Below are positions 6,913-15,345 of a stretch of 64,000 nucleotides of DNA, one piece after another; position 1 is the stretch's first letter, and every line of letters begins with the position of its first letter. Made by a program: the position numbers and the translations under genes. The notes below the pieces were generated by a model, which was given only the letters and a program-made list of their open reading frames with translations, was not told the origin of the DNA and ran no database searches. The stretch spans positions 1-64,000 of the forward strand of contig NZ_JASNWF010000010.1 in the NCBI RefSeq assembly GCF_030283205.1, written 5' to 3'. This DNA comes from Actinomadura opuntiae (lineage in GTDB: Bacteria; Actinomycetota; Actinomycetes; Streptosporangiales; Streptosporangiaceae).

Positions 6913-8913
6913 ATGATCAAGACTGTGCTGGTCGCCAACCGCGGCGAGATCGCCCGCCGGGTCTTCCGGGCCTGCCGGGACCTCGGCATCGGGACCGTCG
7001 CCGTCCACTCCGACCCCGACGCCGGCGCGCCCTACGTCCGGGAGGCCGACGCGGCGGTGCGGCTGCCCGGCGCGTCGCCCGCCGAGACCTACCTCGCGGC
7101 CGGGACGGTGGTGGACGCGGCGCGCCGCGCCGGCGCCGACGCCGTCCACCCCGGCTACGGGTTCCTGTCGGAGAACGCCGCGTTCGCGCAGGCCGTCGTC
7201 GACGCGGGCCTGACCTGGATCGGACCGCCGCCCGTCGCGATCGCCGCGATGGGCTCCAAGATCGAGGCGAAGAAGCTGATGGCGGCGGCCGGGGTCCCGG
7301 TGCTGCCCGAACTGGACCCCGCGCAGGTCACCGCCGCGGACCTGCCGCTGCTGGTGAAGGCGTCCGCGGGCGGCGGCGGACGCGGCATGCGGGTCGTCCG
7401 GGCCCTCGACGAGCTGCCGGACGCCGTCGCCGGCGCCCGCCGCGAGGCCGAGTCGGCGTTCGGCGACCCGACCGTGTTCTGCGAGCCGCTGCTGGAGAAC
7501 GCCCGCCACATCGAGGTGCAGGTCATCGCGGACGCGCACGGCGCCGTCCGGGCGATCGGCGAACGCGAATGCTCCATCCAGCGCCGCCACCAGAAGATCG
7601 TCGAGGAGGCGCCCTCTCCGGCGGTCGGCGACGAGCTGCGCGACGCGCTCTGCACGGCGGCGGAGAACGCGGCCCGCGCCATCGAGTACATCGGCGCCGG
7701 GACGGTCGAGTTCATGCTCGCGCCGGACGGCCGGTTCTTCTTCCTGGAGGTCAACACCCGCCTCCAGGTCGAACATCCCGTCACCGAGTGCGTGTACGGG
7801 GTGGACCTCGTCCGCATGCAGATCGAGTGCGCCGAAGGCGCGCCGCTCGCCCGCAACGACCTGGAGCCACGCGGCCACGCCATCGAGGTCCGCCTGTACG
7901 CCGAGGACCCGGCCAACGACTGGCGCCCGGCGAGCGGCACCCTGCACACCTTCGAGGTGCCGGGCGTGGACGCGGAGTTCGCCGTCCCCGCCGCCCACGG
8001 GGAGACCGACCAGGTGCTCCCCGCCCTCTACGGGCTGCGGCTCGACAGCGGAGTGGAGAGCGGGAGCGAGGTCGGCGTTCACTACGACCCGATGCTCGCG
8101 AAGGTGATCGCCTGGGGCCCGACCCGCGCGGCCGCCGCACGCCGCCTGGCGGCGGCGCTGCGCGGCGCCCGCGTCCACGGCCTCACCACCAACCGCGACC
8201 TGCTGGTGCGCATCCTGGAGGAGCCGGCGTTCCTGGCCGGCGACACCGACACCGGCTACCTCGACCGGGTCGGCCTGGACGTCCTCGCCGCGCCGCTCGC
8301 CGGCGAGGAGACCGTCGCGCTGTCCGCGCTGGCCGCCGCGCTCGCCGCCGCCGTGCGGGAGCGGGCGTCCGCCGGGGTGCTCGGCGGGCTGCCGTCCGGG
8401 TGGCGCAACGTCCGCTCGCAGCCGCAGCGCCGGTCGTTCGACGGCCCGCACGGCACGATCGACGTCGACTACCGCCTCGGCCGCGACGGCCTGGTCAGCG
8501 AGCTCTGCCCGGGCACGGCGCTGGTGAGCGCCGAGCCGGGCCGGGTCGTCCTCGACCGGGACGGATTGCGCGAGACCTTCACGGTCACGACCGCCGGAGA
8601 CGGCGTGTTCGTCGACTCGCGGCTCGGCCCCGTGACGCTGCGGGCCCTGCCCCGCTTCACCGACCCCAGCGCGCAGGTCGCGCCCGGCTCCCTGCTCGCC
8701 CCCATGCCCGGGACGGTCGTGCGGGTCGAGACCGAGCCCGGCGCCGCCGTCGCCGAGGGCCAGACCCTGGTCGTCCTGGAGGCGATGAAGATGGAGCACC
8801 GCATCGCCGCCCCCGCCGCCGGGACCGTCGCCGAACTGAACGTCGAGGCCGGACGGCAGGTCGAGTCCGGCGCCGTCCTCGCCGTCATCTCCGTGGAAGG
8901 AACCCCCGAATGA
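6913..8913 (+). CDS. Acyl-CoA carboxylase alpha subunit (biotin carboxylase plus biotin carrier)
   Basis: 666 residues. Order: biotin carboxylase N-domain (KTVLVANRGEIARRVFRA), ATP-grasp (KASAGGGGRGMR near residue 150, FLEVNTRLQVEHPVTE near 278), C-terminal BC domain, a middle linker domain, and a biotinyl domain at the end with VLEAMKMEH; Lys626 would carry biotin. It carboxylates biotin with ATP and bicarbonate for the beta subunit encoded just upstream. The ATG at 6913 lies 4 bases after the preceding stop. Architecture and context match AtuF/MccA-type subunits. Confidence 0.92.
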   Translation: MIKTVLVANRGEIARRVFRACRDLGIGTVAVHSDPDAGAPYVREADAAVRLPGASPAETYLAAGTVVDAARRAGADAVHPGYGFLSENAAFAQAVVDAGLTWIGPPPVAIAAMGSKIEAKKLMAAAGVPVLPELDPAQVTAADLPLLVKASAGGGGRGMRVVRALDELPDAVAGARREAESAFGDPTVFCEPLLENARHIEVQVIADAHGAVRAIGERECSIQRRHQKIVEEAPSPAVGDELRDALCTAAENAARAIEYIGAGTVEFMLAPDGRFFFLEVNTRLQVEHPVTECVYGVDLVRMQIECAEGAPLARNDLEPRGHAIEVRLYAEDPANDWRPASGTLHTFEVPGVDAEFAVPAAHGETDQVLPALYGLRLDSGVESGSEVGVHYDPMLAKVIAWGPTRAAAARRLAAALRGARVHGLTTNRDLLVRILEEPAFLAGDTDTGYLDRVGLDVLAAPLAGEETVALSALAAALAAAVRERASAGVLGGLPSGWRNVRSQPQRRSFDGPHGTIDVDYRLGRDGLVSELCPGTALVSAEPGRVVLDRDGLRETFTVTTAGDGVFVDSRLGPVTLRALPRFTDPSAQVAPGSLLAPMPGTVVRVETEPGAAVAEGQTLVVLEAMKMEHRIAAPAAGTVAELNVEAGRQVESGAVLAVISVEGTPE

Positions 8914-10064
8914 GCTTCGTCGAGACCGAGGAACGGCAGGCCCTGCGCGCGGCCGTCGCCGAGCTGGGCGCCAAGTACGGCGCCTCCTACTACGTGGAGA
9001 AGGCCAAGGCCGGGCAGAAGACCGACGAGCTGTGGGCCGAGGCCGGACGGCTCGGCTACCTCGGCGTCAACGTCCCCGAGGAGTACGGCGGCGGAGGCGG
9101 CGGCATCGGCGACCTCGCCGCGGTGTGCGAGGAGCTCGCCGCGGCCGGCTGCCCGCTGCTGCTGATGGTCGTCTCCCCGGCGATCTGCGCGACGATCATC
9201 GCCCGGTCCGGCACCGAGGCGCAGCGGAAGCACTGGCTGCCGCGGTTCGCCGACGGGTCGGTGAAGATGGCGTTCGCGATCACCGAGCCGGACGCCGGGT
9301 CCAACTCCCACCGCATCACCACCACCGCGCGCCGCGACGGCGACGGCTGGGTCCTGAACGGGCAGAAGACGTTCATCTCCGGCGTGGACGAGGCCGACGC
9401 GGTCCTGTTCGTCAGCCGCACCGAGGACCAGAAGGGCAACCTGCGGCCGTCGCTGTTCATCGTCCCGACGGACACGCCCGGCTTCACCTTCACGCCGATC
9501 GACATGGAGATCGTGTCGCCGGAGAAGCAGTTCATCTGCCACCTCGACGACGTCCGGCTGCCCTACGACGCGCTCGTCGGCGACGAGGACGGCGGCCTCC
9601 TGCAGCTGTTCGCCGGCCTCAACCCCGAGCGGATCATGGCGGCGGCGATGGGCGCCGGGATCGGCCGGCTCGCGCTCGGCAAGGCCATCGCCTACGCCAA
9701 GGACCGGCAGGTGTTCAGGACGCCGATCGGCGCGCACCAGGGCCTCGCGCACCCGCTCGCCGCCGCCAAGATCGAGCTGGAGCTGGCCCGGCTGATGGGG
9801 CAGAAGGCCGCCTGGCTGTACGACGAGGGCGACGACATGGGCGCCGGCGAGGCCGCGAACATGGCCAAGTACGCGACGGCCGAGGCCGCGATCCACTGCG
9901 TCGACCAGGCCATCCAGACCCACGGCGGCAACGGCCTCACCACCGAGTACGGCGTCGGGATGCTGGCCGGGGTCGTCCGGCTGATGCGGATCGCCCCGGT
10001 CAGCCGGGAGATGATCCTGAACTTCGTCGCGCAGCACTCGCTGGGCCTGCCCAAGTCGTACTGA
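8910..10064 (+). CDS. Acyl-CoA dehydrogenase (AtuD/citronellyl-CoA dehydrogenase-like)
   Basis: 384 residues. FAD enzyme that forms the alpha-beta double bond of an acyl-CoA. Visible: MAFAITEPDAGSNSHRITTTARR (the FAD-binding ITEPDAGSN region), WVLNGQKTFISG, and the C-terminal helical domain with QTHGGNGLTTEYGV; a Glu in PVSREMILN sits where many family members have the catalytic base. The start ATG overlaps the previous TGA (ATGA). Last gene of the four-gene operon, which together would oxidise, carboxylate and process a branched acyl-CoA. Confidence 0.9.
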   Translation: MSFVETEERQALRAAVAELGAKYGASYYVEKAKAGQKTDELWAEAGRLGYLGVNVPEEYGGGGGGIGDLAAVCEELAAAGCPLLLMVVSPAICATIIARSGTEAQRKHWLPRFADGSVKMAFAITEPDAGSNSHRITTTARRDGDGWVLNGQKTFISGVDEADAVLFVSRTEDQKGNLRPSLFIVPTDTPGFTFTPIDMEIVSPEKQFICHLDDVRLPYDALVGDEDGGLLQLFAGLNPERIMAAAMGAGIGRLALGKAIAYAKDRQVFRTPIGAHQGLAHPLAAAKIELELARLMGQKAAWLYDEGDDMGAGEAANMAKYATAEAAIHCVDQAIQTHGGNGLTTEYGVGMLAGVVRLMRIAPVSREMILNFVAQHSLGLPKSY

Positions 10065-10176
10065 CCCGGCCGGCGCCGCACACTTTGCCCACTTATGGTG
10101 ATAGCTGAGTTACATGGAGTCACGGGACGGGGACCAACGCGAGGCGACCGCCGCATAACGAACGAAAGGGATGATC

Positions 10177-10371
10177 ATGCGGAAGCTTCTCTCGGCTCTG
10201 ATCCTGACCGCCGCCGCGTTCCTCGCCGGCTTCTTCGGCCTCACCTCGGCCGCGTCGGCCACCACCGCGTCCGCCACGTCCGCCGCCGCGCCGATGGCGC
10301 TCGCGGGGGGCTGCCACCACTGCTGCGGTGACAACGACAACACCAACATCAATATCAACGTGAACGACTGA
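10177..10371 (+). CDS. Small secreted peptide with Cys/His cluster and Asn-Ile tail
   Basis: 64 residues. A classic signal peptide (MRKLLSALILTAAAFLAGFF, then an Ala-rich cleavage region ending SAASA) is followed by an Ala/Ser/Thr linker, a compact GGCHHCCGDND cluster and an NTNININVND tail. I chose ATG 10177 because AAAGGG lies 7 bases upstream; ATG 10171 is too close to it. I do not recognise the family. The CHHCC cluster could bind a metal or form disulfides, and the alternating Asn/Ile tail could form a beta strand or aggregate. It is followed by a strong hairpin and stands alone. Confidence 0.65.
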   Translation: MRKLLSALILTAAAFLAGFFGLTSAASATTASATSAAAPMALAGGCHHCCGDNDNTNININVND

Positions 10372-10430
10372 GGCCGCGCCGCGTCCGCCCGCCCGTCCGT
10401 CCAGGGCGCGGCGGACCGCGGCCAGGCCTC

Positions 10431-10458
10431 CCGGCGGGGACCGCGCGGTCCCCGCCGG
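10431..10458. terminator. Bidirectional terminator hairpin
   Basis: Perfect 12-bp arms CCGGCGGGGACC / GGTCCCCGCCGG around GCGC, which is itself self-complementary. It lies between the small secreted peptide gene and the end of the leftward P-loop gene and can serve both. Confidence 0.8.
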
Positions 10459-10471
10459 ACCGGCCCGTCCT

Positions 10472-11035
10472 TCAGGCGAGCAGCGCGTCGAGCTGGGACT
10501 CCAGCGAGCGCGGAGCCGCCAGGCGGTTGTCGACGGCCGTGTGCGGCACGGGCGGCGGCTCCTCCGGGCGCATCCGGGCGACGAACGCCTCGAACCCGGC
10601 GAGCTTCCCCGCGTCGCGGGGCAGGCCGCGCTCCTCCAGGCGGTGCCGGAGCGTGGCGGCGTCCGTGCGGATCCACAGCAGCCGCACCTGCGGGCCGCCG
10701 AGCGCGTCCACCCACTCCGCCCAGCGGGCGGGGGAGCGGATCTGCCCGGTGAACGGCGCGCTCAGCAGCACCGGGCAGCCGTGGCCGCGGATCTCCCGCG
10801 CCGCCGCGGTGAGCCCGGCGTACTCGTGCCGCTTGACGTGCTCGTCGTACCAGGGGCCCTCGCGCTCGCCCGGGTCGCGGCCGTGCGCCGCGAGCGTCGC
10901 CGCGACGAACGGGCCGAACAGCGTGTCCTTGTCCAGCAGCGCCGGGACGGGACGCAGCCGCGCCAGCAGCAGGTCGCACACCGTGGACTTGCCGCCGCCC
11001 GGCGGGCCGGCGACGATCCAGACGGCCGCGGGCAT
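10472..11035 (-). CDS. P-loop kinase-like ATP-binding protein (AAA_33 type)
   Basis: 187 residues. Starts MPAAVWIVAGPPGGGKSTVCDLL, a Walker A motif at the very N-terminus, with LLDKDTLFGPF after it. The C-terminal half has the R-rich lid region (LLWIRTDAATLRHRLEERGLPRD) of small-molecule or zeta-toxin-like kinases. Substrate unknown. The start codon shares one base with the stop of the upstream enolase-like gene (TGATG), so the two are translated as a unit, which suggests a shared small-molecule pathway. Confidence 0.85.
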   Translation of the reverse strand: MPAAVWIVAGPPGGGKSTVCDLLLARLRPVPALLDKDTLFGPFVAATLAAHGRDPGEREGPWYDEHVKRHEYAGLTAAAREIRGHGCPVLLSAPFTGQIRSPARWAEWVDALGGPQVRLLWIRTDAATLRHRLEERGLPRDAGKLAGFEAFVARMRPEEPPPVPHTAVDNRLAAPRSLESQLDALLA

Positions 11036-12102
11036 CAGGCCGGCAGCCGCATCCGCCGGGTCGCCAGCCGCTCGATGCGCGCCTCGTCGATCTCGTGGCC
11101 GAGGCCCGGCTGGGTCAGCGGCACCCCGACGACCCCGCCGGACGAGCGGACCGGCGGCGTCACGAACACCGGGCCGCCCGCGGGATCCGACACGTCGCTC
11201 GGCAGCGTGCAGCCCGGCAAAGCCGCCAGCGCCACCGCCGCCGCCTGCCCGATGCCGAACGCGCCGCACCCGCTGCACCACACGTCCCAGCCCGCCGCGT
11301 ACGCCAGGTCGTGGGCGCTGCGCGCCGCCGTCAGCCCGCCGAGCCGGTCCAGCCGCAGGTGCAGCGCGCGGCCCGCCTCCAGCGTGATCGCCGCGTCCAG
11401 GGTCTCCAGGTCGCCGACCGCCGGGGCGACCGCCGCGCCGACCCGCAGCTGGAGCCGGGCGTGCGCGGCGAGGTCGCCGGCGGCGAACGGCCGCTCGATC
11501 GCCACCGGGCCGTAGGCGTCCAGCGCCTCCAGCACCGCCATGTGCTCGGGGGAGTCGGTGTAGGCGTGGCCGGCGTCGGCGACGAGCGCCAGCGCCGGAT
11601 AGGCCTCCCGCAGCGCCCGGACGGGCTCGATGTCCCAGCCCGGCCGGATCGCCAGGGTGACGCGGGTGTGGCCCGCGCCGACCGCCTGGTTGGCGCGGCC
11701 CGCGACCGTGTCCAGCATCGGTTCGGGGCTGAGCCGCGCGCCGGTGACGATCGACGTCCGCGTCCCGCCGAGCGCGTGCGCCAGCGGCAGCCCCTTCGCC
11801 CGGCACCACAGGTCCCAGCAGGCGACGTCGATCGCCGCGGCCGCCTCGTTAGCGCCGAGGTCGGCGGCGGCGCGCACGTCCTCGGGACGGTCCCAGTCCA
11901 GCCCGATCAGCGCCGGCGCCATCCGCGTCTCGATGTCGGCCCAGCCGGGGCCGGGGTTCGCCGTCCCGGTCGGGACGGCCATCTCGCCCCAGCCCGCCGC
12001 GCCGTCGCCGCCGGACAGCCGGACGAGAATGCTCTCCGGCCGCCGCCCGCGCGGCATCGCGACGCGGAAGGCGTCGCAGCCAAGGATCCGGGGCACCCGC
12101 AT
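11035..12102 (-). CDS. Enolase-superfamily protein (MenC/NSAR-like) lacking catalytic lysines
   Basis: 355 residues from ATG 12102 (GAGAGGG just upstream); an open frame extends to GTG 12168. Alignment by eye to o-succinylbenzoate synthase / N-succinylamino-acid racemases is good: ANEAAAAIDVACWDLWCRAKG, RPGWDIEPVRALRE, VWCSGCGAFGIGQAAAVALA. Metal-ligand positions look kept (VADAGHAY, AIERPF, VGDLE). The KxK lysine pair expected before PGWD reads TLAI, and the second lysine (NIKPG) reads HLRLD. So the acid/base lysines are gone. It may be a pseudoenzyme or have a changed reaction. Co-translated with the P-loop protein downstream. Confidence 0.85.
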   Translation of the reverse strand: MRVPRILGCDAFRVAMPRGRRPESILVRLSGGDGAAGWGEMAVPTGTANPGPGWADIETRMAPALIGLDWDRPEDVRAAADLGANEAAAAIDVACWDLWCRAKGLPLAHALGGTRTSIVTGARLSPEPMLDTVAGRANQAVGAGHTRVTLAIRPGWDIEPVRALREAYPALALVADAGHAYTDSPEHMAVLEALDAYGPVAIERPFAAGDLAAHARLQLRVGAAVAPAVGDLETLDAAITLEAGRALHLRLDRLGGLTAARSAHDLAYAAGWDVWCSGCGAFGIGQAAAVALAALPGCTLPSDVSDPAGGPVFVTPPVRSSGGVVGVPLTQPGLGHEIDEARIERLATRRMRLPA

Positions 12103-12211
12103 CCGCCCTCTCGTGGTCGGAAGTGTTCTCCCCTCAATGATCCCCCCTCGCGGGACCTGCCAGAACACCGCCGGGCCGCCGGGTCGCCGTCGGCGCGGCG
12201 GGAAGGGCGGG

Positions 12212-13729
12212 TCAGGACGGGCAGGTCGCCGCGAGGGACGTCGGCTTGCTCTCCGGCGCGGGCGAGCCCGACGGGCTCGGCGAGCCGCCCGCGCTCGGTG
12301 TCGCGCTCGGCGAGCCGTTGGCCGCGAGGTTGGACGAGCCGGTCGGGTTCGGCGAGCCGGACGGCGACGGCGAGCCGGACGCGCCCGCCTGCTCGGGGCC
12401 GACCGCCTTGGCCGCGAGCCTGCGGATCAGCGCGAAGTCCGGGTTCCCGGTGTTGACCAGCGGCGGGACGAACTGCAGGCTGTTGATCTGCGCGCCGTCC
12501 TTGACCTTGCCGGACAGCTTGATCAGCGCGGGCAGCAGCTCCTGCGGCAGGTCGGTGGACAGCGTCCGCTTGGCCGCCGCGGCGAGCTTGTCGAAGCTGG
12601 TGAGCACGGTCTGCGGGTCGGCCTGCTGCGCGATCGCCCGCATCAGGCACTTCTGCCGGCCCATCCGCACGTAGTCGTCGCTGTCGGTGCGCGAGCGCCC
12701 GTACCAGAGCGCCTCCTTGCCCTTCAGCGTCCGGTAGCCGGGCTGCAGCACCTGGCCCTCCAGCCCGTACGGGATGGGCTGGGTGACCTTGATCCGCACG
12801 CCGCCCATCGCGTCCACGATGTCGGCGAAGCCGAACATGTCGACCAGGATGTAGTAGTCGACCCGCTGCCCGAGGATCCCGGCGATGGTGGCCTTCAGCA
12901 GCTCGGGGCCGCGGCGGCTCCGGGGCACGCCCGGCACCACGTCCGGGTGGTTCTCGGCGTACTCGTACACCTCGTTCAGCAGCCCCGGGTTCTCCGGGCC
13001 GTCGCCGGTGAAGCCGTAGGGGAAGCGGTCGCGGGCCGGGCCGGGCGGCATCTGGAACTTCTCCAGGTTGCGCGGCAGGCTGAGCAGCACCGTGTCGCCG
13101 GTCTTGGTGTCGACGCTGGCGAGGGTCATGCTGTCGGTGCGCACCCCGGTCCGGTCGGCGGCCGAGTCGCCGCCGAGCAGCAGGATGTTCACCCGGGGCT
13201 GCCCGTCCCACGGGTCGGAGGTGTCGATGTGCCGGCCGTTCTGGCTGCCGGTGCGGAAGATGCTCGTCAGCGCGTCCCGGTACACGTAGGTGCTGTGCGC
13301 GCCCCACGCGACCGGCACCGCGACCGCGAAGCACATCACCGCGACCGCGGCGGCGCCGAGCGTCCGCGCGCTGATCGACTGCCGGACGGGACGCAGCACC
13401 AGGTAGGAGCGGATCACCACGGCGACCCACACCACGCCCAGCACGATGATGCCGCCCGCCAAGGACTGCAGCTCGTCCGGCCGGACGGCCAGGTGGACGA
13501 GGCTGGAGCGGTACACGGTGACGGTGACCAGCACGGTCGCCGCGACCACGACCCACAGGCCGAGCAGCAGCGCGCCGGCCAGCCGGCGGCCCGCGACCAG
13601 GTGCGCGACGCCCCAGACGAGCGCGGACGCCAGGGTCAGCGCCAGCGCGCGCGGCAGGCCTCCCGCGCCGCCCGGGGAACGGTCCGCGTCCTCTGCCGGG
13701 GCGCGCCGGCCCGCCGATGGACTCGACAT
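12212..13729 (-). CDS. LCP (LytR-CpsA-Psr) family cell-wall ligase
   Basis: 505 residues. Four hydrophobic segments in the first 150 residues, then the extracellular LCP domain: NILLLGGDSAADRTGVRTDS, VDTKTGDTVLLSLPRNLE, and ALWYGRSRTDSDDYVRMGRQ with the Arg/Asp set that holds the polyprenyl pyrophosphate. The C-terminal 70 residues are a Ser/Pro/Gly/Asn tail ending TSLAATCPS. LCP enzymes attach wall polymers to peptidoglycan. The start at 13729 has GGAG upstream. The neighbour gene is a paralogue with a broken catalytic domain. Confidence 0.92.
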   Translation of the reverse strand: MSSPSAGRRAPAEDADRSPGGAGGLPRALALTLASALVWGVAHLVAGRRLAGALLLGLWVVVAATVLVTVTVYRSSLVHLAVRPDELQSLAGGIIVLGVVWVAVVIRSYLVLRPVRQSISARTLGAAAVAVMCFAVAVPVAWGAHSTYVYRDALTSIFRTGSQNGRHIDTSDPWDGQPRVNILLLGGDSAADRTGVRTDSMTLASVDTKTGDTVLLSLPRNLEKFQMPPGPARDRFPYGFTGDGPENPGLLNEVYEYAENHPDVVPGVPRSRRGPELLKATIAGILGQRVDYYILVDMFGFADIVDAMGGVRIKVTQPIPYGLEGQVLQPGYRTLKGKEALWYGRSRTDSDDYVRMGRQKCLMRAIAQQADPQTVLTSFDKLAAAAKRTLSTDLPQELLPALIKLSGKVKDGAQINSLQFVPPLVNTGNPDFALIRRLAAKAVGPEQAGASGSPSPSGSPNPTGSSNLAANGSPSATPSAGGSPSPSGSPAPESKPTSLAATCPS

Positions 13730-13839
13730 GTAACGCTCCGTCCCCCACCCATGGTGAATTAAGCCCCTGGCTCACATTATGGACGCGCAGAACCGGGCAA
13801 AGGTTGCGTGGGAGTCGACCGCATGCGAGCTGGTGTCGA

Positions 13840-15210
13840 TCAGTTGCAGCTCACGCTCAGGATAGGCAATCCGGCCGGGGCGCGGGACGGCGGCACCGGG
13901 TCGCCGGGCGCGCGGGCGGCCAGGGCGCGCAGCGCGGGGTGGTCGGCGCGGCCCGCGAACGCCCTGCCCGGCGCGGGTCGCAGGCTCGTGATCTCGGCTT
14001 TCTCGATCTTGGCGGCGAGCCCGGCGAGCGGCGGGAGCAGCCGGCGGGGCAGGTCGGTGTTTACCGAATTGATGAGAACCCGGGCGAGCCGCTGGTAACG
14101 CTTCAGCACCGTCAATGGCTCAGCTTCCCGAATATTTGCCCAAAAAGGGCATCCTTTCTTGGCAGTCGCGCCGCCGGAACGCGTTCCGGCGAGTTCGGCG
14201 GCCCCCCGCGCGTCCATCTTCATGTAGTAGGGGACGTCCTGGCCGATCATGTGGGCGACCGTCCGCTTCAGCAGCTCGGCGCCCGGATCCCGGACGCGCC
14301 CGCCGGCCGCGAGCAGCTCCGGGTGCGCGGCGCCCTCCCGGTAGACGGCCGCGAGGGTGCGTCCCGGCGGGAACGGCACCGGCCCCGCGCCCGACCACAC
14401 CGGGACGTGCCGCAGGCCGCGCGGCAGGCCCAGCAGCGTCGTGTCCCCGGTCCGGGTGTCGACGCCGGCCAGGGTGACGGCGGCGACGCGGTCCGGTTCC
14501 CGCGGGGGACGGGGGGCGAAGCGGATGAGCAGCACGTTGAGGCGGGCCGTGCCCGGCCACCCGGCCGCGTCGCCCGAGCGCGCGGCCGCCTGGACGGCGG
14601 CGGACGGCACCGGCGCGTCCCGGAAGACCGTCCGGACCAGCTCGCGCTGCACGTAGCCGTACTGGGCCAGGCTCAGCGGCGGCACGATCACCAGCAGGCA
14701 CAGCACCGAGACGGTCGTGCCGCCGGCGAGCCGCCACAGCGGGGCGAGACCGTCCGGGGCCAGCACCGCGTACGAATGGGCGATCAGCAGCGCCCACAGC
14801 CCCGCCACGACGACGCAGGCCGCCACCAGCACCAGCAGCCAGGACGGCCGCACCGACAGCTCCAGGAACAGGGCCCGGTAGCGCCCGCTGACGAGCGCGA
14901 CCGCGGTCAGCGCGGCCGCCTGCGCGCCGAGCAGCGCCCCGCCCAGGCGGACCCGCCCCGCGCGCAGGTGCGCGATCCCGGGCAGGACCGGCGAGACGGC
15001 CGCGATCAGCAGCGCCTCCGCCATCCGCCGGGGCCCGATCCAGCCGCTCCGCCGCTCCCGCCCGGCCCGCGCGCCCCCGCCGTACTGGCCTGTGCCGCCG
15101 TACTGGCCTGTGCCGCCGTACTGGCCTGTGCCGCCGTACTCGTCCGTGCCGCTGTACCCGCCCGACCCGTCGGATCCGCCTCGTGCGGCGGCCGGATCCT
15201 CCACGACCAT
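13840..15210 (-). CDS. Degenerate LCP-like membrane protein with YGGTGQ repeats
   Basis: About 456 residues if it starts at ATG 15210 (MVVEDPAAARGG); the frame is open to 15324. It aligns with the upstream-strand LCP paralogue: a repeat-rich N-terminus (YGGTGQ units), four hydrophobic segments, RLNVLLIRFAPRPPREPDR, GVDTRTGDTTLLGLPRGLRH, VAHMIGQDVPYYMKMD. It then jumps straight to YQRLARVLINSVNTDLPRR. The roughly 55 residues holding the paralogue's GG..AL.Y.RSR...R..RQ part are missing, replaced by a short lysine/cysteine patch (AKKGCPFWANI). Catalysis as an LCP ligase is therefore doubtful. It may be a regulator, partner or decaying copy. Confidence 0.75.
   Translation of the reverse strand: MVVEDPAAARGGSDGSGGYSGTDEYGGTGQYGGTGQYGGTGQYGGGARAGRERRSGWIGPRRMAEALLIAAVSPVLPGIAHLRAGRVRLGGALLGAQAAALTAVALVSGRYRALFLELSVRPSWLLVLVAACVVVAGLWALLIAHSYAVLAPDGLAPLWRLAGGTTVSVLCLLVIVPPLSLAQYGYVQRELVRTVFRDAPVPSAAVQAAARSGDAAGWPGTARLNVLLIRFAPRPPREPDRVAAVTLAGVDTRTGDTTLLGLPRGLRHVPVWSGAGPVPFPPGRTLAAVYREGAAHPELLAAGGRVRDPGAELLKRTVAHMIGQDVPYYMKMDARGAAELAGTRSGGATAKKGCPFWANIREAEPLTVLKRYQRLARVLINSVNTDLPRRLLPPLAGLAAKIEKAEITSLRPAPGRAFAGRADHPALRALAARAPGDPVPPSRAPAGLPILSVSCN
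14172..14191. repeat. Perfect 20-bp palindrome inside the degenerate LCP gene
   Basis: CGCCGGAACGCGTTCCGGCG is exactly self-complementary. It lies where the LCP domain has lost its middle, next to a second small dyad (TGCCC-AAAAA-GGGCA, 14137-14151). Both may mark the joint of an old deletion/insertion. Confidence 0.6.
15077..15166. repeat. 18-bp tandem repeat, three exact and two diverged copies
   Basis: The unit CCGCCGTACTGGCCTGTG occurs at 15077, 15095 and 15113, with degenerate copies at 15131 and 15149. On the minus strand it encodes the YGGTGQ repeats at the N-terminus of the LCP-like protein. It is in frame (6 residues per unit), so copy number can change without a frameshift. Confidence 0.9.
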
Positions 15211-15345
15211 GCTGCGCCCCCTCCGGGACGGCGGACCCCGCATCCGCCGCCCAGGGACAAGAGCGTGCAGGTCATGGCCGTGATCGTGAGGCGGATCCGG
15301 GGTCGTGTCCCGTAAATCCGGCACCCCGTCCCGGTCAGCGGCGGG

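Noticed and set aside
4833..6989. 718-codon leftward frame opposite the carboxylase beta gene
   Set aside because: Antisense shadow; the plus strand encodes a clear carboxyltransferase.
15077..15166. Possible CRISPR array
   Set aside because: Units are 18 bp, directly adjacent without spacers, and encode an in-frame peptide repeat.
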